43,635 nucleotides of DNA from Candidatus Omnitrophota bacterium (GCA_023247725.1 JAHFFW010000020.1:1-43635), one strand, 5' to 3'. Shown: positions 16,473 to 25,038, counted from the first letter of the stretch. Notes: generated by a model not told the origin, from the letters alone. Numbers and translations: made by a program.

Positions 16473-17825
16473 ATGGCCCATAGAGAATTGGATAGATCGG
16501 AGGAAAAAAATGAAAGCTCCGAACTCGGCTTAAGCCCGCAAGCCATCCGTCGCAAGGGCCGAATTGGCAAAAAAGCCGACACCACGAAGAAATTGAGCAA
16601 AAAATTTTTCCTCAAAGAGAAAAAGAAAAATCTCGCCTTGCCTTCACTTAAGGAAATTAAAGAATTCTCCCGCCAGCAAGCCGCAACCAATGTCTTTTCG
16701 CAAGCTTCCCAAACGCCCGCGCCGACAAAGGGCTCCGTTGAGGAAATTCAACTTCCGCAGAGTTATGATGCCACGCGTTTAGGGTTATTGGTCAGAGACC
16801 CGCATTGGATTTATGCGATCTGGACGATTTCTCCTGCGGATGGGGATAAGATCGAGGAAGGGCACAGGACAAAGGACCAGCACCTGATTCTGCGAGTTTA
16901 TGATGTGACCTTGGTGGATTTTAACGGTTCCAATGCGAATCATTCATTTGATATTGAGGTAGGGCAGGCGGACAACTGGTATATCAATTTATGGACGTCC
17001 CATGTGATGATTTGCGCCGAGCTGGGTTTGAAATCTTCCCGGGGAGAATTTGTTCCTTTGACGCGTTCGAATTTTGTGCAAACACCGCCGCACGGGGCCT
17101 CCTGGCGAACTGATCTTATCTGGATGCAGGTTGATCCACAACAACGCAAGGACGAACGCATTTACATTGAAGGCTACAAGTATGATCCCCGTTTTGACGC
17201 TGACGGTAATTTTTCATCGGCGAAGATGGGTCCTTCCTTTAAAAAAAGAAAGTATTCTCTGACCCGTTCGGAAATTCGGCTTTACTACGAAAGGCTTCTG
17301 CCGCGATTGCGGGAAGCCATCCTGGCGAGACTGCGCGGCATCCTAAAAAGAGGACGGATGGCGCTCACGGGAGAAACCTTGTCGGATCAAAAACGGATCC
17401 GGAGATTGATTCCGCGGTTACGCCAATGGCGAACCGGGGCTTCTGAATCTTTTTTGGATTTTGAGTCTCTCGAAGAGATGCGGTTGGGCAAAAAATTTTT
17501 CCTTCCCGGGGCGAGCGAACAGCTGGGTGCCAGTGCGTCCTTGCAGATCCAACCGCCGAAGCGAGAATTCTTTTTTGAGATTTGGGCCGACCTCATTGTT
17601 TATGGTCGGACCCAACCCGATGCGCATGTTTCTTTGCATGGCCAGCCTGTTTCCTTACGGCCCGATGGAACCTTCACCCTGCGCTACACCCTTCCCGATG
17701 GCCAATTCCCCTTTGATTTTAAAGCCGTGGCCGCTGATCAGAAAGAAAGCCGATCGATTAATACCCAAGTCCAGCGTTCGACGAACGTGATGCCTCCGGT
17801 GATGCTGAAGGGAAAAGTAGAATGA
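16473..17825 (+). CDS. DUF4912 domain protein of the glucan cluster
   Basis: A 450-residue cytoplasmic protein. A basic, low-complexity N-terminus of about 75 residues is followed by the DUF4912 core (about 100-250), recognisable from RLGLLVRDPHWIYAIWTISP, LILRVYDVT, DNWYINLW and AELGLKS. The tail holds Arg-rich helical stretches and an Ig-like end (VYGRTQPDAHVSLHGQPVSL, DGTFTLRYTLPDGQ). DUF4912 proteins commonly occur next to GT4 and GH57 genes; their role is unknown, and a carbohydrate-binding or scaffolding task is a reasonable guess. It starts 9 bases after the GT4 stop and has no strong ribosome site, so coupling to the upstream gene is likely. Confidence 0.85.
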   Translation: MAHRELDRSEEKNESSELGLSPQAIRRKGRIGKKADTTKKLSKKFFLKEKKKNLALPSLKEIKEFSRQQAATNVFSQASQTPAPTKGSVEEIQLPQSYDATRLGLLVRDPHWIYAIWTISPADGDKIEEGHRTKDQHLILRVYDVTLVDFNGSNANHSFDIEVGQADNWYINLWTSHVMICAELGLKSSRGEFVPLTRSNFVQTPPHGASWRTDLIWMQVDPQQRKDERIYIEGYKYDPRFDADGNFSSAKMGPSFKKRKYSLTRSEIRLYYERLLPRLREAILARLRGILKRGRMALTGETLSDQKRIRRLIPRLRQWRTGASESFLDFESLEEMRLGKKFFLPGASEQLGASASLQIQPPKREFFFEIWADLIVYGRTQPDAHVSLHGQPVSLRPDGTFTLRYTLPDGQFPFDFKAVAADQKESRSINTQVQRSTNVMPPVMLKGKVE

Positions 17826-17859
17826 TCCGTTGTGATGCGTGGAGCGCTGAAGAAATAAA

Positions 17860-19602
17860 ATGATGGCTCAAGGTTATTTTTGTTTAGTCCTGCATGCCCA
17901 TTTGCCGTTTGTCCGGCACCCGGAGGAGGAATATTTTCTCGAGGAGAACTGGCTTTATGAAGCCATCACCGAAACCTACATTCCGCTGATTAAGGTTTTG
18001 GAAGGATTATGGAAAGATCGCGTCCATGTTCGCGTGACCATGTCTTTGACGCCGACCCTGGTTTCCATGCTGCAGGATCCATTACTCCAGGACCGTTACC
18101 TGCGCCATTTGGATAAACTGATTGAACTGGCCGGCAAAGAGATTGAACGCACCGGTTTTATTCCCCATTATCACGGCCTGGCCCTCATGTATCACCACAA
18201 CCTCCTGTCGGCCAGAGAGGTTTTCCTGCATCGATTTCACAAAGACCTTGTTGCTGCCTTTCGATTTTTCCAAGAGCAGGGAGTTGTCGAGATCCTGGCT
18301 TCGAGCGCCACGCATGGATTTTCTCCGCTTCTTAATGTCGAACCGCAAGCCGTCAGGGCACAGATCAAGCTCGGTGTCGAACACTACCGAAAAACATTTG
18401 GCCGCCAGCCCAAAGGATTTTGGCTGCCGGAATGCGGCTTTTATCCTGGGCTTGACGAGGTGCTCAAGGAAGCCGGTATCCAATATTTTTTCGTGGATTC
18501 GCATGCCATCATCCATGCGGACCCGGTTCCCGCTTACAGCGTGTATGCCCCGGTTTATTGTCCGTCGGGAGTGGCGGCTTTTGGTCGGGATTGGGAATCC
18601 TCCAAACAGGTTTGGAGTTCCAAGGAAGGCTATCCCGGCGATCCCGATTACCGGGAATATTACCGCGATATCGGCCACGAATTGGAATTCGATTATATCA
18701 AGCCGTATATTCATCCCATGGGAATTAGAGTCAATACGGGGCTCAAATATTGGCGAATCACCGGCAATACTCCTTACAAAGAAGCCTACCGTCCGGATTG
18801 GGCCAGGGAAAAGGCCGCGATGCACGCTGGCAATTTTCTTTTCAATCGAGAAAAGCAGGTGGAGCATTTATCCGCTCATATGGATCGAAAGCCCATGGTG
18901 GTGGCTCCTTACGATGCCGAGCTCTTTGGTCACTGGTGGTACGAGGGACCGCAATGGATTGATCTGCTTTTTCGGAAAATGCATTTCGACCAAAGCCGGG
19001 TTAAGGCCATTACCCCGTCGGAATATTTGCAAGAGTATCCCACGAATCAACTGTCCATGCCTTCGGCCTCGAGCTGGGGATATAAAGGATACAATGAGTT
19101 CTGGGTGGAGGGCACTAACGACTGGATCTGGCGGCACCTCATGTTGAGTTCCCGGCGGATGATCGATCTGGCCAAACAATTTTATCAACCGATCAAGGCC
19201 AACTGTGCGAACCTGGAGCAGCGGGCCCTGCAGCAGGCCGCCCGGGAATTGCTTTTGGCGCAAGCGAGCGACTGGCCTTTCATCATGAAAACCGGAACCA
19301 TGGTCGCCTATGCGCATAAACGTTTCAATCTGCATATCACGCGTTTTAATCGGATTTACCAGGCCCTCATGAATTCTTCCCTTGATGAGAATTGGCTTGC
19401 GCAAGTGGAGTGGCGCGATCATATCTTTGCAGACATGGATTGCGCCCGATTTTTTCTTCCTTCGGGAAAAAAAGAGAAGGCCGGTGGCCGTCGTTCTCAT
19501 CGATCGCCGGGCGGGCCTGCCCGCCTCGGGATCGAAGAGGCAGGCGGGCAGGCCCGCCCGCGTCGAAGGATCAAGGTTGAACATGCCCGAAACTCTGTCT
19601 AA
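17860..19602 (+). CDS. GH57 1,4-alpha-glucan branching enzyme
   Basis: A 580-residue enzyme with a GH57 (beta/alpha)7 domain and DUF1957 region. It cuts alpha-1,4 chains and re-attaches them as alpha-1,6 branches. N-terminal LHAHLPFVRHP is the family's His motif. The likely nucleophile is E191 (WLPECGFYP) and the likely acid/base D352 (APYDAELFGHWWYEG), close in number to characterised GH57 branching enzymes. The C-terminal helical domain (SSWGYKGYNEFW to DHIFADMD) is complete. After it, about 45 extra basic, Gly/Pro/Arg-rich residues are encoded partly by a GC-rich palindrome (19508-19560). This tail looks acquired rather than functional. The stop lies 20 bases inside the next gene. Confidence 0.93.
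   Translation: MMAQGYFCLVLHAHLPFVRHPEEEYFLEENWLYEAITETYIPLIKVLEGLWKDRVHVRVTMSLTPTLVSMLQDPLLQDRYLRHLDKLIELAGKEIERTGFIPHYHGLALMYHHNLLSAREVFLHRFHKDLVAAFRFFQEQGVVEILASSATHGFSPLLNVEPQAVRAQIKLGVEHYRKTFGRQPKGFWLPECGFYPGLDEVLKEAGIQYFFVDSHAIIHADPVPAYSVYAPVYCPSGVAAFGRDWESSKQVWSSKEGYPGDPDYREYYRDIGHELEFDYIKPYIHPMGIRVNTGLKYWRITGNTPYKEAYRPDWAREKAAMHAGNFLFNREKQVEHLSAHMDRKPMVVAPYDAELFGHWWYEGPQWIDLLFRKMHFDQSRVKAITPSEYLQEYPTNQLSMPSASSWGYKGYNEFWVEGTNDWIWRHLMLSSRRMIDLAKQFYQPIKANCANLEQRALQQAARELLLAQASDWPFIMKTGTMVAYAHKRFNLHITRFNRIYQALMNSSLDENWLAQVEWRDHIFADMDCARFFLPSGKKEKAGGRRSHRSPGGPARLGIEEAGGQARPRRRIKVEHARNSV
19508..19560. repeat. GC-rich palindrome inside the 3' end of the branching-enzyme gene
   Basis: Left arm CGGGCGGGCCTGCCCGCCTC (19508-19527) and right arm GAGGCAGGCGGGCAGGCCCG onward (19537-19560) are inverted copies apart from a four-base extra. 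They are separated by nine bases. The GC content is far above that of the surroundings. It is translated as the tail of the branching enzyme and lies just upstream of the next gene's start. Confidence 0.8.
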
Positions 19603-21067
19603 TCGTTTGCCTCCGATTGTTTTTGAGGAAAAATCCATGCGTCGTTTGCGCGGCGTAAGAAAGAGCTTTTATGCCAATCGATCTCCCTATCATTTTGAGA
19701 AGGTGAGTGCGGCCTTCGGCATCGCACTGCACATGCACCAGCCCACCATTCCTGCCTCGAATGCCGATTTATCCTCGGCGGAATTGATTAGCAATCTGCG
19801 TTACATGATGGAGCATCAGGAAATTCATGACAACCACAATGCCCCGGTTTTTTTTCAATGTTATCAACGCATGGCCGACTTGATTGCGCAACTGGTCGAC
19901 CGAGGAAAGAATCCCAGGATTATGCTGGATTATTCGGGCAATCTCTTGTGGGCGCTGAGCGAAATGGAAAACGGCCGCGCCATCGAAAAATTACGAACGA
20001 TCGCGAGCCAAGCCAAATATCAACCGCACGTCGAGTGGCTGGGAACCATGTGGTCGCATGCGGTGGTGTCCTCCACGCCTGTTCCGGACATCGATCTGCA
20101 TATGAAGGCCTGGTTGCAGCATTTCGCCAATCTTTTTGGAGAAGAGGCCTGCCAAAGAGTAAAAGGTTTTTCGGCTCCGGAAATGCATCTTCCCATCGAT
20201 CCGGATGTTTGTTACGAATATGTTCGGGCCTTGCGGGAGAATGGTTATGAATGGCTGCTCGTCCAGGAGCATACCATTCAACAGCCCGACGGCAAGCCCA
20301 TTCAACGACCGAATTATCCGCACCGATTGGTGGCAAAAAATTCTTCTGGCCAGACGGCTGAGATCATCGTTCTCATCAAGACCCAAGGTTCCGATACAAA
20401 GTTAGTTGGACAAATGCAGCCATATTATGAGGCGAAGAGCAAGACCCCGCAAGATTACCAGGGCAAGGTTTTGCCGCCCTATGTGGTGCAGATCGGCGAC
20501 GGAGAAAATGGCGGGGTCATGATGAATGAATTCCCTCCCGCATACTTCAAGGCCTTTGAAGAAATCGGATCTAACCCAGAAGGAACAGTGGCCATGAATG
20601 GTTCCGAATATCTGGAGTTTGTTCAAGAAACTGGTTTAAAGACCAGTGATTTTTTGCCGGTTCAACCGATCATGCAGAATCACATCTGGGAATTTTTCTC
20701 CGGACGTGGACGCGCGGATATGGAAAAGGCCATTCTCGCGTCACAAAAGAAATATCCAGGTTTCCATCTGGAAAAGGCCTCTTGGACCAACAACCTCAAT
20801 TGGATTGAAGGTTATGAGAATGTCCTCGATCCGATGCGCCGCTTAAGCGCGGAATTCCATAAAAAATTTGACCAGCAAGCAGCCCCCTCACCGAATTCTT
20901 ACCACCAAGCTCTTCTTTATTTATTATTATCCCAAACCAGCTGTTTTCGCTATTGGGGCCAGGGGATCTGGACCCAGTATGCCCAGGAAATCTGCCGTCG
21001 AGGAATGCAGGTCCTGCAAGCGGTTTATTCTGCTACGCCCCGCCGTGGCGGGGCTTCGCAGCAATAA
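19583..21067 (+). CDS. Glycoside hydrolase family 57 protein (second copy, amylase-like)
   Basis: A 494-residue GH57 enzyme of a different branch from its neighbour. The His motif reads GIALHMHQPTIPA. The likely nucleophile is E200 (FSAPEMHLPI) and the likely acid/base D306 (QIGDGENGG). It probably hydrolyses or transfers alpha-1,4-glucan and would work with the synthase and branching enzyme, either trimming or mobilising the polymer. ATG 19583 has an AAGG site five bases upstream and is preferred over the frame's upstream start at 19382, which would translate the palindrome. The last ten residues (TPRRGGASQQ) are encoded by a family-2 repeat (21036-21066), so the native C-terminus has been replaced or extended. 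Confidence 0.88.
   Translation: MPETLSNRLPPIVFEEKSMRRLRGVRKSFYANRSPYHFEKVSAAFGIALHMHQPTIPASNADLSSAELISNLRYMMEHQEIHDNHNAPVFFQCYQRMADLIAQLVDRGKNPRIMLDYSGNLLWALSEMENGRAIEKLRTIASQAKYQPHVEWLGTMWSHAVVSSTPVPDIDLHMKAWLQHFANLFGEEACQRVKGFSAPEMHLPIDPDVCYEYVRALRENGYEWLLVQEHTIQQPDGKPIQRPNYPHRLVAKNSSGQTAEIIVLIKTQGSDTKLVGQMQPYYEAKSKTPQDYQGKVLPPYVVQIGDGENGGVMMNEFPPAYFKAFEEIGSNPEGTVAMNGSEYLEFVQETGLKTSDFLPVQPIMQNHIWEFFSGRGRADMEKAILASQKKYPGFHLEKASWTNNLNWIEGYENVLDPMRRLSAEFHKKFDQQAAPSPNSYHQALLYLLLSQTSCFRYWGQGIWTQYAQEICRRGMQVLQAVYSATPRRGGASQQ
21036..21066. repeat. Family-2 palindrome forming the 3' end of the second GH57 gene
   Basis: CGCCCCGCCGTGGCGGGG followed by CTTCGCAGCAATA. It differs from 5235-5266 by one base and a one-base gap. 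CCCCGCC pairs with GGCGGGG. The repeat supplies the last codons and stop of the GH57 gene and lies 8 bases before the dehydrogenase ATG. Confidence 0.75.
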
Positions 21068-21073
21068 TAGAAT

Positions 21074-22051
21074 ATGCCCAAGCCAAAATTGGCGGTCCTA
21101 GGTGTTGGCATCATGGGACGGCCGATCGCCGAACAATTTTTAAGGGCAAAGTATCCCGTAGCAGTTTATAATCGCACCTTTGTGAAGGTCGCACCATTAA
21201 AGAAAATCGGCGCTTTGGTCTTCCGATCACCGGCCGAAGCGATTGCGTTTGGCGACATCATTTTATTGTTACTGAGCGACGCGGCGGCTATTAAGGAAAC
21301 GCTTTTTACTGGCCTTTTCCCATCCAAAAGCAGAGTGGAAGCCAGTATTAGACCTTTCTTCTCTTCGGGAAAAGGCAGTATTGACTTCCACAGCCATGCT
21401 TTTAATGGAAGAAAGGTCAATAATCGGGATGCGCCTTTGGAGTTCAAAGAGAAACTGGTTCTTCAGATGGGAACGATCGCGCCCGAAGAAAGTCAAGATT
21501 TAGAAAGAAGAATTAAAATCCTAGGCGGCCAATACGCCGAATGCCCAGTCCTCGGCAGCATGGCCGAGGCGCGCGAAGGTCGGCTGATCCTTATGCTGGG
21601 TGCAAACACAGCGCAATCGAAGCGCTTGCAACCGTTATTGCGTGTTTTGGGTTCCCCTTTGGATGTTGGACCAGTTGGTTCGGCAGCCCTTTTGAAATTA
21701 TGTTTGAATCAGTTGATCGCTTTGCATATCGTGGCCTTCACCCAAAGCCTAGCCCTGATAGAGAAAAATCATCTTAAGGTGAAACTTTTCATGCAGGTTT
21801 TACGACAGAGTTCACTGTACGCGCCGATGTTCGACAAGAAACTCGCCCGACTCTTGAATCACGATTACGCGAATCCCAATTTTTCAACGGCGCATATGCT
21901 CAAAGACGTGCGTTTGTTCATCCGTGAGGCTCAATCCCATGGCATCGAGACGGGAGTTTTAAAAAGCATCCGTAAAATTTTGGAGAAGACGATGGAGCAA
22001 GGCTTTGCTCAAAGTGATTACTGCGCCCTGGCAGAAATTGTTAGGGGATGA
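21074..22051 (+). CDS. NAD(P)-dependent beta-hydroxyacid dehydrogenase family, with repeat-derived insert
   Basis: A 325-residue member of the 3-hydroxyisobutyrate / 6-phosphogluconate dehydrogenase superfamily. These enzymes oxidise beta-hydroxyacids or reduce semialdehydes such as succinic semialdehyde or glyoxylate. The Rossmann motif is VLGVGIMGRPIAEQF (about 8-22). The substrate-site segment QMGTIAPEES follows near 135. The catalytic Lys lies in GSAALLKLCLNQL, with the K-x3-N pattern. Residues about 77-117 (TGLFPSKSRVEAS to GRKVNN) are encoded by the 121-bp element copy B. Removing them leaves about 285 residues, the normal family length. The insert falls between the strand ending LLLLSD and the strand of LVLQMGT, a surface-loop region. 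The gene starts 6 bases after the glucan cluster. Confidence 0.9.
   Translation: MPKPKLAVLGVGIMGRPIAEQFLRAKYPVAVYNRTFVKVAPLKKIGALVFRSPAEAIAFGDIILLLLSDAAAIKETLFTGLFPSKSRVEASIRPFFSSGKGSIDFHSHAFNGRKVNNRDAPLEFKEKLVLQMGTIAPEESQDLERRIKILGGQYAECPVLGSMAEAREGRLILMLGANTAQSKRLQPLLRVLGSPLDVGPVGSAALLKLCLNQLIALHIVAFTQSLALIEKNHLKVKLFMQVLRQSSLYAPMFDKKLARLLNHDYANPNFSTAHMLKDVRLFIREAQSHGIETGVLKSIRKILEKTMEQGFAQSDYCALAEIVRG
21303..21423. repeat. 121-bp palindromic element, copy B (inside a coding sequence)
   Basis: Matches copy A (12786-12906) at 117 of 121 positions, colinear without gaps. It lies wholly inside the dehydrogenase gene, whose frame stays open through it. Its length is not a multiple of three, so a few flanking bases (duplication or original sequence) must restore the frame; similarity may extend weakly to GGATGCG at 21426-21432. 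This parallels the Rickettsia palindromic elements, which also survive inside genes. Confidence 0.92.
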
Positions 22052-22058
22052 AAATCGT

Positions 22059-22107
22059 AACGATCAATTGATATCTGGCCCTAACATCAAGCGTTTCATT
22101 GATCGTT
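22059..22107. repeat. Inverted repeat AACGATCAA/TTGATCGTT before the SecD-like gene
   Basis: AACGATCAA (22059-22067) and TTGATCGTT (22099-22107), separated by 31 bases, in the gap between the dehydrogenase and the secreted protein. It could form a leader hairpin or be an operator. Nine bases is short enough to be chance. Confidence 0.3.
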
Positions 22108-22127
22108 TTGTAAACGGAGGAGCCTTT

Positions 22128-22610
22128 ATGATCCGACGAACCCTTCTTTTGTGGATTTTCTGGATTTGCGCCGCAACCCTGGCCTGGTCGCAAGAAGAAT
22201 TGAGCCCCCTCGAATTCAAATTTGTTTGCGAGAAAGACAAGGAGCGATGCTCGGCTTATACCATTTTTGAAAGCGGCAAGACGATTTACATCCCGCAGAA
22301 GGTGGCTATGGGGATCGATGATATTGCTTCGGTGAAGGTTGTCCCGGTGAGCGAATCAAGTCCCTATGATTTACCGGTGCCGCTGTTGCGTTTTCAGTTC
22401 ACCGAAGATGGCCGGTATAAGCTGGAGGAACTTTCCAAGGTGAATGTGAATAAGCAGATGGTCATCTTTGTTCATGGCCAGTTCTTATCCGCTCCCTATA
22501 TTAGAGAAGCGATCTCAAATGGACTGCTGGATATCCCCATCGCCTCAGAGGAAAAGGCCCGGGCGCTCGCCCAAGAAACCAATCAGGCGAAAGGATCCCA
22601 AACTCCCTAG
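22128..22610 (+). CDS. Secreted protein resembling the SecD P1 head subdomain
   Basis: A 160-residue protein with a signal peptide (LLLWIFWICAATLAWS). The stretch VNKQMVIFVHGQFLSAPYIREAISNGLLDIPIASEEKARALA closely follows the pattern of the periplasmic P1 head of SecD (short strand, VLDG-x-V-x-SAP-x-I, then a helix with EEA-x-LA). The full SecD transmembrane part is absent, so this is a stand-alone periplasmic head domain, perhaps an adaptor or chaperone. That is inference from pattern only. ATG 22128 has a GGAGGAG ribosome site; the open frame upstream overlaps the dehydrogenase and is rejected. The C-terminal 25 residues are polar and possibly disordered. Confidence 0.68.
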   Translation: MIRRTLLLWIFWICAATLAWSQEELSPLEFKFVCEKDKERCSAYTIFESGKTIYIPQKVAMGIDDIASVKVVPVSESSPYDLPVPLLRFQFTEDGRYKLEELSKVNVNKQMVIFVHGQFLSAPYIREAISNGLLDIPIASEEKARALAQETNQAKGSQTP

Positions 22611-22621
22611 AGAAGAAGAGG

Positions 22622-24973
22622 TCAAAAAGACCGAAAAAATTTTCTTCTTGGGAAAAGCAAGATTCCAACCATAATGAGTGAAACCAGGCTCACCCACCGT
22701 CCCAAATAAAATGATAACGGACAAAAAGTAAATTCCACCCGGTGTTTTCCATTGAGCAAGAAAACCGATCGGATCAAATTGTCGGTTAAATAAACGTGAC
22801 CAGGCTTTCCATTGACCCTCACCCGCCAATCCGGATGAAACGCGTCACTGAAAACCAGAAATCCGGGAGATTTCAGATCCGCTTCAATGACCACATCGTT
22901 GGGGGTGTAACGAATAATCCGGGCGGAGGAATCATCAACGAGGGGGGTTTCTTGGAGAAGCCCCAGAATTTTTTGATCGGGCCGTTCGTTGACCACAATG
23001 CCTTCGCGCAGATGGGCGTGTAACAATTTCAGGATTCTAAATGCCTTTTGCCCGTCGGCTTCAAAAGTAACTTTATGGACGACAAAGACGCGGGGGAAGG
23101 CATTGGGTCGGGTATAAATATCAACCTCATGTTGATAGACTAGCTCTAACGGTTCTTTTTTCATCCGGGCATCGAGAGCCCCTCCCCGTTTGGCCAAAAA
23201 ATCATAAGGGGGGGTAATATAGTATTGAATTCCGAGAAGATTCGCAAAGTCCTGATTTTTCGAGCGAGGCAGGCGGCTGCGTAACGTCGTGGGACGAAAA
23301 TCCGGAGCGAATTGATCTGGCACTAACAATTCATTCACAAAGTGGACAAAACGCTGGGGAAGCAGGCCAAAAAATATTCCCAAATCATCGACGCCGAAGG
23401 CACTGGCGGTATTCGGACTCAAGGCCCCGGAGTAGCCGTAGGCGCGCGTCCTTTCCGGAGAACTTTGCAGAAATTCGATATAATTCGTGCGGGGAAAAGA
23501 ATCCAGTTTCCGGGGATGGACCGGATTAATGTATAGCGACAATTCCACTGTCACCAAGGTGAGCAAAAAGAGGGCAACCGTGCGGCGATTAAGATAATTC
23601 TTTTCTTTTAACCATAATAAGAAATGAAATACAGCCAAGATCACCGCGGCCAATATACTTGCTTTGATCGACTGCCCAAAATGGTTTGCCTCCTTATAGC
23701 GCAGAAGTTGACTCAGCGTCACCAGAGCGAGGGCTGTGCTAAAGACCAATGCCTTGCGAAAAGTATTTTTGCTTAGAAGAATCATTCGAGCGCCCATGCC
23801 GGAGGCCACGGCGGTCGAAAAGGCAGTCAAATGCGTCGTATGCGCGGTAAACCGGCAAACATTCAGTAAGGGCAGATAGCCAATCCAATTGATGAACCAA
23901 AGGCCGTAGGCCTTGGCCAGAAGCAGAAAGGCCATCCCGGCAAAAAAATAATTCATTCCTTTTTTTTGTTTTTGCCACAAACTCAAAATGGCCAATCCCA
24001 ATGGCAAGACCCCCAAATACCCGCCCCACCAACCGGCAAAGGTCCAATCCCGCGTGACCGCCTGTTGTTGAAAGAAATGGGGCAAGGCCAAGGTGATAAA
24101 ACGCTCCAGTTGCTCTTCGCTGATGATTCCCGTATGCGGAGGGTGCCCGCTCCAAAATTCAGTTCCCAGGTTGCGCAAGAATGGAAAAAGTGCGATGGCG
24201 GATAATCCGAGGCCTAAAGAATAAGCGGTGACGAGCCGGAACAGATTTTTTCCCCATCGCCCCTTTTGAGAAGATCCGCATAGGCGAACCACAAAAAATA
24301 AGAACCCGTAAAGGTTCACGAATAAAATGTGTTCCGGATGGCCGCCTAAAACGGTCAGGCCGACACACAAAGCGGAAAAACCGATGGCACGAAGGCTGGG
24401 CTTGTGAATCAAATTTTCAAAACTGATCAGCAATAACGGTGTTAGGATTTCCACGTTGGCGAACCAATACTGCAAAAGCACCATGGGGCCGCTTAACATG
24501 TAAGCGCTGCCCGCAATGAGTGAGGGAATCTTTTTAAAACCCAACCGTCGCATAAAAAGATAGGTGAGAAGACCAGCCAGAAAAAATCGCGAGACGATCA
24601 AAATATCCCAACTGTATACCTGCGGGCAAAGATACATGATCAGAGTTAGAGGAAAAAACATTCCGGCCTCCAACATGCCAGTGAGGGGAAATCCGCAGGC
24701 CTGGTGAGGATTCCACAAAGGAAAAATTCCCCGGTGGAGATTGCTTTTAATAAACTCGTACATCGGTTCTTCCAGGATGGCCGAGTCATTGCCATTGGTC
24801 GGTATGAAAGGGAGGCGGTTCCATTCTTGTCCGACGGGGCCGGTGTGGAGCGCCTGAGCCGAGGTGGTTGTGACCTTAAAGGTCTTTCCCAGAAAAAAGA
24901 TATCGAAAAAAGTGAGGCAAAGAATAAGAAACAGGGCCGCGCTTATGACAAGAATTTCCTTAAATCGGGCCAT
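22622..24973 (-). CDS. YfhO-family membrane protein (GT-C-like)
   Basis: A 783-residue integral membrane protein with about a dozen hydrophobic helices in the first 500 residues and a soluble C-terminal domain before one last helix. N-terminal DIFFLGKTF, the acidic/aromatic first loop (EPMYEFIKSNLHRGIFPLWNPHQACGFPL) and the C-terminal PGFLVFSDAFHPDWRVRVNGKP are typical of the YfhO family. Its members are GT-C-like lipid-linked glycosyltransferases for surface polymers such as lipoteichoic acid or glycolipids. The ATG is preceded by an AAGGA ribosome site. The gene stands alone and converges on the SecD-like gene. Confidence 0.9.
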   Translation of the reverse strand: MARFKEILVISAALFLILCLTFFDIFFLGKTFKVTTTSAQALHTGPVGQEWNRLPFIPTNGNDSAILEEPMYEFIKSNLHRGIFPLWNPHQACGFPLTGMLEAGMFFPLTLIMYLCPQVYSWDILIVSRFFLAGLLTYLFMRRLGFKKIPSLIAGSAYMLSGPMVLLQYWFANVEILTPLLLISFENLIHKPSLRAIGFSALCVGLTVLGGHPEHILFVNLYGFLFFVVRLCGSSQKGRWGKNLFRLVTAYSLGLGLSAIALFPFLRNLGTEFWSGHPPHTGIISEEQLERFITLALPHFFQQQAVTRDWTFAGWWGGYLGVLPLGLAILSLWQKQKKGMNYFFAGMAFLLLAKAYGLWFINWIGYLPLLNVCRFTAHTTHLTAFSTAVASGMGARMILLSKNTFRKALVFSTALALVTLSQLLRYKEANHFGQSIKASILAAVILAVFHFLLWLKEKNYLNRRTVALFLLTLVTVELSLYINPVHPRKLDSFPRTNYIEFLQSSPERTRAYGYSGALSPNTASAFGVDDLGIFFGLLPQRFVHFVNELLVPDQFAPDFRPTTLRSRLPRSKNQDFANLLGIQYYITPPYDFLAKRGGALDARMKKEPLELVYQHEVDIYTRPNAFPRVFVVHKVTFEADGQKAFRILKLLHAHLREGIVVNERPDQKILGLLQETPLVDDSSARIIRYTPNDVVIEADLKSPGFLVFSDAFHPDWRVRVNGKPGHVYLTDNLIRSVFLLNGKHRVEFTFCPLSFYLGRWVSLVSLIMVGILLFPRRKFFRSF

Positions 24974-25038
24974 AAAGAATTCCTTTGCTTTGCGCAGTGC
25001 AACCGAATTCGACAGTGAAGGGAATCAGGCGTTGATCC

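Noticed and set aside
21166-21496. Reverse-strand frames through repeat copy B
   Set aside because: They share a peptide with a reverse frame at copy A, but this only reflects the repeated DNA; there is no start signal or family, and the + strand gene is well supported.
22612-22640. GGTC-AAAAA-GACC hairpin between convergent genes as terminator
   Set aside because: Only a four-base stem; too weak to claim despite the following A/T run.
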